Assembly (NCBI RefSeq): GCF_018390515.1
Contig: NZ_JAHBBK010000001.1
Coordinates: 558,001-622,000 of the forward strand
Origin: Mucilaginibacter sp. Bleaf8
GTDB lineage: Bacteria > Bacteroidota > Bacteroidia > Sphingobacteriales > Sphingobacteriaceae
Length of the DNA stretch: 64,000 nt
Reading direction: 5' to 3'
The notes under the pieces were generated by a model. That model saw only the letters and a program-made list of their open reading frames with translations. It ran no database searches and had not been told where the DNA came from. This document shows, in pieces, positions 24,319 to 33,582 of the stretch; the stretch's first letter is position 1; the number at the start of each line of letters is the position of its first letter. The translations under genes and the position numbers were made by a program.

Positions 24319-25998
24319 TTATACATTAAGTTTTTTGGACTCACTCACGGCATGATCAACCGCGCGGGCGGTAAGTGCCATGTAAGTTAAAGATGGGTTT
24401 TGACAAGCGGCCGACGTCATGCAGGCACCATCGGTTACAAAAACGTTTTTAGCGTCCCAAACCTGGTTCCATTCATTTAATACTGACGTTTTAGGATCGC
24501 GTCCCATACGGGCTGTACCCATTTCGTGTATGCCTCCGCCCAGGTTATAGGTATTGTTAAATGTTTTAACATCCTTTAAACCACCTGCTTCCAGCATTTC
24601 TTTAGCATCGTTCATCATGTCAATGCGCATTTTCAGCTCATTGTCTTTAATCTCGGCATCCATGGCCAGTACAGGTAATCCCCACTTATCTTTTTTATCC
24701 TTGTCGATATAGCATCGGTTTTCATGATATGGAAGGGTTTCGCCGAATCCGCCTAAGCTCATTGCCCACTTGCCGGGTTCGCTCAACTCATCTTTAAAAT
24801 CACCGCCAATGCTCATTTCCGGTATATCCCGGCTCCAGGTTTCGCGACCTGCGCGGCCCTGGTAACCATAACCGCGTATATAGTCGCGCTTCTCACCATT
24901 TAAATTACGGTACCTTGGAACGTAGATACCATTGGCTCTCCGGCCGAAGTAGTACTTATCCTCATAACCTTCGGCTGTACCAGTAGCACCAATTCTAAAA
25001 TGGTGATCCATCAGGTTATGGCCCAATTCGCCGCTGCTGCTACCCAAGCCACCTGGCCAGATATCCGTAGCTGAATTCATCAAGATCCACGCTGTATTAA
25101 GCGTTGAGGCGTTCAGGAATATGATTTTTGCGTAGTACTCGTAAGTTTTATTGGTTTCCGCATCCAGTACTTCTACCCCTTTTGCTTTTTTGGTGTCTTT
25201 GTCATAAATCACCCGGGTTACTATACTAAAAGGGCGCAGCGTTAAATTACCTGTAGCTTGTGCTGCCGGTAAAGTGGCCGACTGGGTGCTGAAATACGCA
25301 CCGAACATACAGCCCAACCAGCACTTGTTACGGAATTGGCAGTTGGTACGACCTTCGTGCGGAACGGTTATATTTGCCGTACGACCAATAATCATGTGCC
25401 TTTCGCCTTTATAATGCTTTTTTAAGCGGGCTGCAACATCCTTTTCAACGATATTCATGTCCATAGGCGGCATAAAATCGCCATCAGGCAAAATAGGAAC
25501 ACCATCGCGGTTGCCGGAAATGCCTGCGAATTTTTCCGCATAGCTATACCAGGGCGCTATATCCTGGTATCGAATAGGCCAATCAACAGCTATGCCGTCT
25601 TTGGCGTTCGCCTCAAAATCAGAATTGTGCCAACGATAGGATTGCCTGCCCCAAAGCAGTGAACGACCGCCCACCTGGTAAGCCCTGAACCAATCGAAAG
25701 GCTTGTTTTCTACATAGGGGCTTTCTTTTTCGTTAACCCAGTAATTAACATTGGCTTCGTTGAGTACATAGTCTCGCTTAAGCACCGGATGATCGTCAAC
25801 CATCTGCTGGGTACGTGATCCGCGGTGCTCCAGCTCCCAAGGGGCTTTGCTGGCGGTAACGTAGTCTTTAACATGCTCTACATTGCGGCCGCGCTCCAGC
25901 ATCAAGGTTTTTAAACCTTTTTGGGTGAGCTCTTTTGCAGCCCATCCGCCGGATATGCCCGAGCCTACCACAATAGCATCATAAGTATTGTTGGCCAT
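24319..25998 (-). CDS. GMC-family FAD-dependent sugar dehydrogenase, large subunit
   Basis: 559 residues, first gene of the ten-gene operon. The FAD-binding VVGSGISGGWAAKEL is at about 10-24 and LERG near 36. The GMC_oxred_C domain at the end has the catalytic HEMGTARMG (about 492-500) and a following Asn in CQNPSLTYMALTARA, the His/Asn pair that takes the proton from the oxidised hydroxyl. It also has the Cys-rich stretch NCQFRNKCWLGCMFG (about 218-232), which in related dehydrogenases can bind an iron-sulphur cluster. No signal peptide is present; export would depend on the Tat small subunit. Glucoside 3-dehydrogenase is the favoured activity, gluconate or other polyol oxidation the alternative. 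Confidence 0.9.
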   Translation of the reverse strand: MANNTYDAIVVGSGISGGWAAKELTQKGLKTLMLERGRNVEHVKDYVTASKAPWELEHRGSRTQQMVDDHPVLKRDYVLNEANVNYWVNEKESPYVENKPFDWFRAYQVGGRSLLWGRQSYRWHNSDFEANAKDGIAVDWPIRYQDIAPWYSYAEKFAGISGNRDGVPILPDGDFMPPMDMNIVEKDVAARLKKHYKGERHMIIGRTANITVPHEGRTNCQFRNKCWLGCMFGAYFSTQSATLPAAQATGNLTLRPFSIVTRVIYDKDTKKAKGVEVLDAETNKTYEYYAKIIFLNASTLNTAWILMNSATDIWPGGLGSSSGELGHNLMDHHFRIGATGTAEGYEDKYYFGRRANGIYVPRYRNLNGEKRDYIRGYGYQGRAGRETWSRDIPEMSIGGDFKDELSEPGKWAMSLGGFGETLPYHENRCYIDKDKKDKWGLPVLAMDAEIKDNELKMRIDMMNDAKEMLEAGGLKDVKTFNNTYNLGGGIHEMGTARMGRDPKTSVLNEWNQVWDAKNVFVTDGACMTSAACQNPSLTYMALTARAVDHAVSESKKLNV

Positions 25999-26157
25999 AA
26001 AATGAGGTAAGTAGTGTTGGTTAGTAAATCGGTTTACTGTGCCAATGTACTCATTTTTTTAATCGAAGCAATAATTTCAATTGTTTTTTAAGCAATCTTT
26101 TTGTTACAATTACCATTGTGCATAGAAATATATTTCCGTGCATCTATGTAAACCGAA

Positions 26158-26199
26158 AGGTCGTATAATATCCGCATTAATGCGGATATTATACGACCT
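26158..26199. repeat. 42-bp perfect palindrome at the PUL/oxidation operon junction
   Basis: The left arm AGGTCGTATAATATCCGC runs on to the centre ATTAAT and is mirrored exactly to the end at 26199, 21 bases per side with no spacer. It lies between the GH31 stop (26221) and the GMC start (25998). Only a short TTT follows on the minus strand. It may be a terminator, a processing hairpin or a large operator. Confidence 0.85.
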
Positions 26200-26220
26200 A
26201 AATCTATTATAATTATCGAA

Positions 26221-28626
26221 TTATAGCTTCACACTCATCGCTTTTCCGGTATAAGTAACGGTTTTATCAAATGCTGTAGCCGGAACTGAGTCATTACCAT
26301 GGCCGCTTTTTACTATAACTACGTTAAATTTACGACGGGTTAACATACCAGGAAAATGACCTTTAACTGCAGATATGTTTAGCGTACGCTTAGCGTCGTT
26401 CCAACTCATGTCTATAGTTGCATATTGGCCACTCTCGTAATTGTAGGTATCGTTTTCATCTTCATATAATTTAAACTGGCCATTAGCGCCAGGATAGATG
26501 CGTAACTCCAAAACATCTGCAGGTTTTTCGGTTGCATATTGCACTACCGGCCCTATAGGCACAATTGAACCTGCTTTGATGTATAAAGGCATGGTTTGTA
26601 TGGGTGCCGCAGCTATGATGGTTTGCCCGCCCTGCAATTTTTCGCCAGTCCAGAAGTCATACCATGAGGTACCAACGGGCAAGTAAACCTGGCGTGCTTT
26701 TTCCTTGCTTTCTGCGCCTGTACCTGTATACAACTGTTCAGTAACAGGATTTACCAAAAAGGCAGGGCCGAACATGTACTGATCGGGAATACCATATACG
26801 TTTTTATCTCCCCTAAAGTCAAATGCGAGCGAACGCATTATGGTATAATTATCCAGATGAACTCTTGCATTTAATGAATAAATATAGGGCAGCAAGCGAT
26901 AACGCAATTCGTCATATTTTAGCAGGATATCTTTGGTGCGGTCATCCCAGTTGTTTGAGAAAAGTGCACGCTCGCCTTTGCCATGTATTCGGAAGATTGG
27001 GCAAAAGGTACCAAACTGAAACCAACGGGTAAACAGCTCCCTGTTTTCGGGTAACGACCAATTGGCCGGGGCCCAGTTGTAATGGTACCCACCAATATCT
27101 GATGTCCAGAAAGGTATACCCGATACACCGGTATTAATCCCCTGCGGTACCTGCTTTTTGTATGATTCAAAAGTACAAGGAATATCAGATGACCATAATG
27201 TAGCCGCATTACGCTGTTGCCCGGCAAATGCCTGCCGCACAAGGAAAAATGCCCGCTTGTTTGGTATATCTGCCCGCCAGCCTTTGTACAAACCCTTGGT
27301 ATGCTCCAACGAATATGTATTGAAGTAGTCGATACCCTTACCTACAGAAAAATTGGCCTTGCGGCGCTCATCCAGCAACGTACCATTGTCAGGTTCGCAT
27401 TGGTCAACCCACCAGGCGTCCCAGCCGTACCGCTTAACCAGACTATCACGGGCTTGCTGCCAGTATAGGGCACGTGCTTTGGGATTATGTGCATCGTAAT
27501 AGGTATCAAAAGTATGGGTTACTACATTGTCCCAGGTTATACTGGTTAAGTAGCCGGCTTTGTCGAGTGCATCGTAATTTGGTGTGCCTTTACCGAAAAC
27601 CGGCCAGATAGATATCATAGCATGCAAATGCGCCTTGTGCAACTCATCAACCAGCGCCTTGGGATCCGGGTAACGTTCGGGCTTCATTACGTGCGAACCA
27701 ATGGGCAGCGGATCCCAGTAGTACCAGTCCTGCACAATGGCATCAACAGGAATATTTTTGTTCCGATAATTGTTTTTAACGCCTATAATTTCGTCCTGAC
27801 TCAAATACCTGTCTTGCGACTGAAACAAGCCCATTGACCATTTCGGATACATCGGTGCTTTCCCGGTAGCTGTACGATATAAGCTGATAATATGATCAAA
27901 ACCTGGCCCGTAAAAAAAGTAATAGTTGACCTGCTTGCCGCTCTCCGACACATAACTAAATTCTGAATTACTATTCTCAGCTCCATAAAAATTAGAGGCC
28001 GAATAGTTATCCCACATCAAACCATAACCTTTAGTTGAAAGCATAACCGGAATTGCACCGGTAAGGTACTTAATGGCCATATCCTGATTGCGGCCTTTGT
28101 AGTTGATAGATAAAGAATCGAGCGGATGGCAACCCAAACCGAACAATCCCTCATCAACCGGCGACTGAAACCGGGTAGCACAGCTATAGGTGTTGATACC
28201 CGCCACGGTTTGCGCTTCCATGCTTTTGCCTGCCTCGGCAGTAATAACGTGGTTGCTCATATCGGTATAAGTAATGGCATCAGTAGCTTTATCTACCAAA
28301 ATTTTCAGGCGTGATGTATTGATGGTAATCTTACCATCGGCGTCTGTTATTTTGAAAGCCTGCGCCTTTGCCCACGAATTGTTTACTACTAACGAAGTAA
28401 AGTTAGGGAAAGCATTTAAGGCCGTATATTTCACCTGAATAAGGTCAGGCTGGCATACCCTGATCTTCATTAAGCCCTGGGTTAAAACAAAGGTTACACC
28501 GTCAGCATCCTTTCTAAAAGACTTCACCGTCGCCTGTGCAGGCCGCACTACAGCCCCTCCCAACAGCAGGGCCAGCATACAAACCGGCACCTTCAGGCGT
28601 TTAAGTATTAAGTTTGGAATCAACAT
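26221..28626 (-). CDS. Secreted GH31 glycoside hydrolase (alpha-xylosidase/alpha-glucosidase)
   Basis: 801 residues with a signal peptide ending in VRPAQA near residue 32. The GH31 N-terminal beta-sandwich is followed by the barrel. The nucleophile region is AWWVDQCEPD with Asp408, and the acid/base region is WSSDIPCTFESY with Asp481. VDAIVQDWYYWD near 285-296 and FWTSDIGGY near 503 are further barrel landmarks, and C-terminal beta domains follow. With GH2 and GH95 in the same PUL, alpha-xylosidase acting on xyloglucan oligosaccharides is the most attractive role; alpha-glucosidase is the alternative. It is the last gene of the PUL and ends just before the 42-bp palindrome. Confidence 0.88.
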   Translation of the reverse strand: MLIPNLILKRLKVPVCMLALLLGGAVVRPAQATVKSFRKDADGVTFVLTQGLMKIRVCQPDLIQVKYTALNAFPNFTSLVVNNSWAKAQAFKITDADGKITINTSRLKILVDKATDAITYTDMSNHVITAEAGKSMEAQTVAGINTYSCATRFQSPVDEGLFGLGCHPLDSLSINYKGRNQDMAIKYLTGAIPVMLSTKGYGLMWDNYSASNFYGAENSNSEFSYVSESGKQVNYYFFYGPGFDHIISLYRTATGKAPMYPKWSMGLFQSQDRYLSQDEIIGVKNNYRNKNIPVDAIVQDWYYWDPLPIGSHVMKPERYPDPKALVDELHKAHLHAMISIWPVFGKGTPNYDALDKAGYLTSITWDNVVTHTFDTYYDAHNPKARALYWQQARDSLVKRYGWDAWWVDQCEPDNGTLLDERRKANFSVGKGIDYFNTYSLEHTKGLYKGWRADIPNKRAFFLVRQAFAGQQRNAATLWSSDIPCTFESYKKQVPQGINTGVSGIPFWTSDIGGYHYNWAPANWSLPENRELFTRWFQFGTFCPIFRIHGKGERALFSNNWDDRTKDILLKYDELRYRLLPYIYSLNARVHLDNYTIMRSLAFDFRGDKNVYGIPDQYMFGPAFLVNPVTEQLYTGTGAESKEKARQVYLPVGTSWYDFWTGEKLQGGQTIIAAAPIQTMPLYIKAGSIVPIGPVVQYATEKPADVLELRIYPGANGQFKLYEDENDTYNYESGQYATIDMSWNDAKRTLNISAVKGHFPGMLTRRKFNVVIVKSGHGNDSVPATAFDKTVTYTGKAMSVKL

Positions 28627-28699
28627 ATGAATAGAAAAAATATTGGTTCATGAATTAATTATTTCGCGCTGTACTAATTGTTTATTTATATTAAACTTA

Positions 28700-31099
28700 T
28701 TACTGTATATCAATACTTAAGCTAATATCCTGTCCGGCCGGCAAACTTAAATTAGTGCCGGATATACGGCTTTTATCTGCTCCACTAATTGTCTTTACTT
28801 TTCCCGGCAATTGGAGTCTGATTTTTTGTTTGATTGCGGAGTGCAACACCACATCGATATGATGGTTGCGCCAAACCAGCAACTTAACCTCTACCTGTCC
28901 CCGTGCGAGCAAGCCAGAGATACGGCCACTCGGCCACTCACTGGGTAAAGCAGGCAGTAGCCTTAGCACACCTGGCTCGCTATAGCATAACATTTGCGTG
29001 ATGACGTAAGGTAAACCACCGCTGATATCGGTGTTAAACAACTCGCCTACATTATGATACGATGCCATACTGCTTGACCAGTATTTGCTGCTCAGCCAGT
29101 TTACCAACTGTTTAGCCTTCTCAGCTTCACCTAAGTGAGCGCTGGCCAAGGCAAGCTGTACCAAACCGAAAGCCATTTCGCCGCCCCCTTCTTTTATCCG
29201 AAATTGCATCCTTTTATCTATTGCCGTTTTAGCAGCCTGCTGCAATTTATTGCTTGCGGCAAAGTCAGGATCTAAATAATCATACAAAGCATACAGGTGC
29301 GACGCGTGGCGGTGACTATAATTGTCTTGCAGATTGGGCCAAAGCCATTCACTTAATGCACCATCACTATTCACTTTATAGCTGGGCATTTGGGTAAGCA
29401 TTCGCTTCCAAAGCACAACCTTGTTTTTGTCGGTATGGAGTTGCCCGGCCGCATCAATACAGCTGCGCAGTAACTGGCGGGCTATCATTGCATCCATCGT
29501 GGCGTTGATTACCGCTTGTGAGCTACTATTGGCCGGATTGTTTTCGGGTGAATAAGAAGGATTGAAAATTAGTTTACCATCGGCACCCACTTTCAGAAAG
29601 TCTTCATAAAACAGGGCGGCCTCTTTCATGAATGGGTAAGCGCGGTTGGCTAAAAAAGCTTTATCGCCGGTGTATTGGTAATAATCGTAAAAGTAATGGG
29701 CCACCCAGCCAGCGCAACCGGTCCACAGCGTAAGGCACCATGTTTTTCCAAAATCACTTTCTACGCCTGCGGTTGTTTCCTGCGCTGGTATATGTATACC
29801 GCGGCAATTGTAAAGCAAGCGTGCTTCTTTACGGTAATCGCCAATTAAACACTCATGATAGTTGAAGTACGGCAACATGAGTTCGGGCGTATTTGTGGCC
29901 AGCAAACCGCCAATTGCAGTCGGCAGGTTGCCATCATTCGTAAAGCCGCCTGCCCAGGGAGCCGTCCAGGTACCGCTCCATAAGCCTTGCAAATTTGGCG
30001 GATTAGTACCCGTACAACTAATGATATTGTATCGGCCTGCGTCAAACACCTTCTCAACCAAAGCTAACAGCATCCGACTTTTGGCAGCCAATAATATTTC
30101 CTCCGAATTCAAATTTCGGTCCTGCAGGCTTCCACCTAAATCCAATTGCACACGGTTGAACATACTCCCGTGAATTTGCGCATGTGATGTCAGCAAGGTT
30201 TCATAATCGGCCCGTGCAGAAACAAAAGCACTTTTCATTGCTGGTATATTAGAGCTTTGCTTATCATATAAGGGCTTGATATTAATGAGGAGTAAAACTT
30301 CATCCGCATTAGTTACCTGTATGCTGCCATTCACCACCTTACTGCTGCCGCCTTTTAACACCAACCGCCCTACCCCTTCGTACCCCTGTACAGCACCGGG
30401 ATTGGTATTTTTAAAAGTGCTGCTGTAGGTTAGCCATTGTCCTACTGCATCACTGTTCGCACTTTCAATATTATCGTTCACAAACTTCCACTGCTGCCAC
30501 TCAACAGGGCGGCGTCTGAAAGCTAAAGAGGTATTGATTTTGCCGGTCCCTTTAATAGACAGCACCACCATACTATCCGGTCTGGAAACGAACAGCCTGC
30601 GGGTAAACGTGCCGTTATCATCCTGCCAGTTTATAATGGCCTCACCTGTTTCAAAATTTACCGCACGCTGATAGCGTTTTATATTGCCGGCATGTTGTTC
30701 AATTTTCAAATCAAACGCCGGGATGAACGGATCGCGTTCATCCGTATAACCTTGCTCTTGGCGCAATGTTTCCGTCAATGATGCAGCCTCGGTAAACTTT
30801 CCTTGCAAACTCAATCGCCTGATGGTTTCCAACTTGCTGGCTTGCTCAAAATCCTTACCGCTTTTTTTTAAAGGCAGATAAAGTGAGGCGTGGCTTAAGA
30901 TTACGGTTTCCTGATGCGGCTGCCCCATTACGAGGGCTCCAATAGTGCCATTGCCGCTTAAAAGTGCCTGCTCCCAGGTAGCCGCGGGCTGCCAGCTGGT
31001 GAATCCTCTGGCAGGATGCTTAAAAACGGTATTGTCCTGACCGCTGGCTACCTGCCTTCCAAATAGCAAAAGTAATAGTGCATAAATTGATAATCTCAT
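28700..31099 (-). CDS. Secreted GH95-like glycosidase (alpha-L-fucosidase/galactosidase type)
   Basis: 799 residues with a signal peptide (MRLSIYALLLLLFGRQVASG). The GH95 N-domain motif is ALLSGNGTIGALVMG near 45-59. The (alpha/alpha)6 barrel has NPPNLQGLWSGTW near 365-377, and the general acid Glu in NPSYSPENN near 510. The base region reads FTNDGNLPTAIGG instead of the TNINLQMNYW of characterised fucosidases, so it belongs to a divergent GH95 branch. Substrate could be alpha-L-fucose or alpha-L-galactose on xyloglucan-type side chains. It starts 6 bases after the GH2 stop codon and so lies in the same transcript. Confidence 0.82.
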   Translation of the reverse strand: MRLSIYALLLLLFGRQVASGQDNTVFKHPARGFTSWQPAATWEQALLSGNGTIGALVMGQPHQETVILSHASLYLPLKKSGKDFEQASKLETIRRLSLQGKFTEAASLTETLRQEQGYTDERDPFIPAFDLKIEQHAGNIKRYQRAVNFETGEAIINWQDDNGTFTRRLFVSRPDSMVVLSIKGTGKINTSLAFRRRPVEWQQWKFVNDNIESANSDAVGQWLTYSSTFKNTNPGAVQGYEGVGRLVLKGGSSKVVNGSIQVTNADEVLLLINIKPLYDKQSSNIPAMKSAFVSARADYETLLTSHAQIHGSMFNRVQLDLGGSLQDRNLNSEEILLAAKSRMLLALVEKVFDAGRYNIISCTGTNPPNLQGLWSGTWTAPWAGGFTNDGNLPTAIGGLLATNTPELMLPYFNYHECLIGDYRKEARLLYNCRGIHIPAQETTAGVESDFGKTWCLTLWTGCAGWVAHYFYDYYQYTGDKAFLANRAYPFMKEAALFYEDFLKVGADGKLIFNPSYSPENNPANSSSQAVINATMDAMIARQLLRSCIDAAGQLHTDKNKVVLWKRMLTQMPSYKVNSDGALSEWLWPNLQDNYSHRHASHLYALYDYLDPDFAASNKLQQAAKTAIDKRMQFRIKEGGGEMAFGLVQLALASAHLGEAEKAKQLVNWLSSKYWSSSMASYHNVGELFNTDISGGLPYVITQMLCYSEPGVLRLLPALPSEWPSGRISGLLARGQVEVKLLVWRNHHIDVVLHSAIKQKIRLQLPGKVKTISGADKSRISGTNLSLPAGQDISLSIDIQ

Positions 31100-31105
31100 G
31101 TGGCA

Positions 31106-33529
31106 CTATTTGGTTTTGATGGTAATGCTTGCTGGTTGCAAACCAGCAGCACTGGCGGTTAAAACCACATTCCCTGCTTTACCACGTGATTGTATTACGG
31201 CCAAACCTACACCATTGAACACGCTGTGCTGCGTACCCTTGAATGACTCCATGCTGGTTTGGCTACCATTATCCATACCGGCAATACTTGCAGCGCCATT
31301 AACCTTGAAGCTAACTTTGTGTGCAGCATCGGGTACTAAGTTTCCGTTTTTATCCAGCACATTTACGGTTACGAATGACAGGTCTTTACCATCAGCTTTA
31401 ATTTGTGACCGGTCGGCTATGAGCTGCAACTTTGCCGGTTTACCTGCCGTGTGCACTTCGCGTGTCAGCACCGTTTTACCGTTTTTGCGGGATATGGCCT
31501 TAATGGTTCCCGGCTCGTATTTTACCCGCCACATTACGTGCAGGTCATCACCCTGTTTCTTTTTTATGCCTAACGATTTGCCGTTGAGGTATAGCTCCAC
31601 CTCATCTGCATTGTTGTAATAAGCCCAAACATCAACTGTTTTGCCGGGCTGCCAGTTCCAATGCGGTAAAATATGCAACACGTTTTTACTGGTCCATTCA
31701 CTTTGATACATATAGTATACATCTTTCGGGAAACCGGCCAGATCTATAATACCAAAGTAGGAGCTTCGGGATGGCCATTCGTAAGGTGTGGGCTCGCCCA
31801 GATAGTCAAATCCGGTCCAGATGTACATACCCGACAGGTGGTCGTACTTCTTCATGATCTTCCAGGTTTCTTCGTGAGTTGATCCCCATGGGGTAGATAC
31901 ATTGTCATAAGCAGAAACGGTGTTATCCGGGTTACCATCCTTTAACTGCTCTTCGGGCTTATGCGGCCAGCGGCGTATACTGTCTGATGGCATATCATAC
32001 TGTCCGCGAGTTTCCAGGGCTGATGTGGTTTCAGTTGCGATGAACTTTTTACCGGGATACCGCTCATGAAACGAAGCAAAATCCTGATGATGGTAATTGT
32101 ATCCTATCAAATCAAGTGCATTAGACTTAATGATATTATTGTACGGTTGCGGCTCATTAAGCGCCGAAGTGATAGGCCGATTATCCATACCACGAACAAT
32201 TGCGGCCAGCTCGCGGGCTATGGGGCGGCCGCTGGTATCGGTCTGGCTGTACTGTTCCATGATCTCGTTACCAATACTCCATATCATAACCGAAGGATGG
32301 TTGCGGTCTCGTAGTAACTGATCTTCCAAGTCGCGCTTATGCCATTCATCCCAGTACAGGTGATAATCTTGTTTGGTCTTTGCAATCTTCCACATATCAA
32401 AGGCTTCGTCCATTACAATAAAGCCCATCTTGTCGCATAAATCCAGTAGTTCCGGTGCGGGTGGATTATGTGAGGTACGTATACTGTTGCAGCCCATCGC
32501 CTTCAATATCTGTAACTGGCGTTCAGCAGCACGTACGTTAAAAGCAGCACCCAAACAGCCCAAATCATGGTGATTACATACGCCCAGAATTTTAAGCGGC
32601 TTGCCGTTCAATGAAAAGCCTTTATAAGCATCAAAATTAAAATAACGGATACCCAGCGGGGTGGTATATGTATCTAACACTTTGTTATTTTGCTCAATTT
32701 CGGTTACTACTTTGTAGAGATAAGGATTATCAACCGACCACAAATTTGGCTTGGTTACAGTCAACTGCTGATCAGCCATTGCATTTTTACCAGACACTTT
32801 GAATCCAACAGACCCGCTACCTGATACGGTTTTTCCGGCGGCGTCTACTATTCGGCTTTTTACAGTTACAGTTTGGCCTGCTCCCGTAGCATTTTTAACA
32901 TCTACTTTAATGTTAACCGTTGCCTTATCAGCTGAAACAACCGGTGTATTTACGTAAGTTCCCCAATGACCGACAGCTATCTTATTGGTGGTCACCAACC
33001 ATACGTTACGATAGATACCAGAACCGGAATACCATCGCGAGTTGGGCTGATCGGCATTATCGGCCCTGACAGCGATCACGTTGTTTTGGCCAAATTTCAA
33101 ATACGGCGTAAGCTCATACTCAAATGAAATATATCCATTAGGACGTTTACCCAGCAAATGGCCATTGATCCAAACCTCGCTATTTCGGTAAACGCCATCA
33201 AAATCAATATACACCTGTTTACCTTTTAAGGCTGCGGGCACAGTAAAGGTTTTGCGGTACCAACCTATCCCCCCTGGTAGCGCGCCTCCGCCCGTACCTG
33301 CCGGGTGATCCTTACTGAAGCTACCTTCAATGCTCCAATCATGCGGCAAGTTCAAGCTTCGCCATTTCAAGTCATTAAACTTTTCCTGGCTGGCAGCCGG
33401 TGCATCACCTAAAAAGAATTTCCAGCTTTGGTCAAAATCCTGCACGCGTGGCTGTTGCTGACCATGAACAATGGATACAGATAAGCCGAATGCCAATAGC
33501 GCAGTTAGTATATTTTTAGAATAGGCCAT
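31106..33529 (-). CDS. Secreted GH2 beta-galactosidase-family enzyme
   Basis: 807 residues with a signal peptide ending near VSIVHG. The domain order is sugar-binding jelly roll (LPHDWSIEG near 59-67), immunoglobulin-like domain, TIM barrel, then C-terminal DUF4982 and an Ig-like end domain. The barrel carries RTSHNPP, the acid/base Glu421 in IWSIGNEI and the nucleophile Glu499 in FIATETTSA. This architecture is common for exo-beta-galactosidases of Bacteroidota PULs. Beta-glucuronidase or beta-mannosidase cannot be ruled out. It is followed 6 bases later by the GH95 gene. Confidence 0.9.
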   Translation of the reverse strand: MAYSKNILTALLAFGLSVSIVHGQQQPRVQDFDQSWKFFLGDAPAASQEKFNDLKWRSLNLPHDWSIEGSFSKDHPAGTGGGALPGGIGWYRKTFTVPAALKGKQVYIDFDGVYRNSEVWINGHLLGKRPNGYISFEYELTPYLKFGQNNVIAVRADNADQPNSRWYSGSGIYRNVWLVTTNKIAVGHWGTYVNTPVVSADKATVNIKVDVKNATGAGQTVTVKSRIVDAAGKTVSGSGSVGFKVSGKNAMADQQLTVTKPNLWSVDNPYLYKVVTEIEQNNKVLDTYTTPLGIRYFNFDAYKGFSLNGKPLKILGVCNHHDLGCLGAAFNVRAAERQLQILKAMGCNSIRTSHNPPAPELLDLCDKMGFIVMDEAFDMWKIAKTKQDYHLYWDEWHKRDLEDQLLRDRNHPSVMIWSIGNEIMEQYSQTDTSGRPIARELAAIVRGMDNRPITSALNEPQPYNNIIKSNALDLIGYNYHHQDFASFHERYPGKKFIATETTSALETRGQYDMPSDSIRRWPHKPEEQLKDGNPDNTVSAYDNVSTPWGSTHEETWKIMKKYDHLSGMYIWTGFDYLGEPTPYEWPSRSSYFGIIDLAGFPKDVYYMYQSEWTSKNVLHILPHWNWQPGKTVDVWAYYNNADEVELYLNGKSLGIKKKQGDDLHVMWRVKYEPGTIKAISRKNGKTVLTREVHTAGKPAKLQLIADRSQIKADGKDLSFVTVNVLDKNGNLVPDAAHKVSFKVNGAASIAGMDNGSQTSMESFKGTQHSVFNGVGLAVIQSRGKAGNVVLTASAAGLQPASITIKTK

Positions 33530-33582
33530 AAACTATTGATGAGGAGAAACCTAAATTAGTCTCTCCTTTTATAAAAAAATGG

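Noticed and set aside
31098..31619. 173-codon plus-strand frame opposite the GH2 gene
   Set aside because: It lies antisense to the C-terminal domains of GH2, has low-complexity hydrophobic composition and matches no family.
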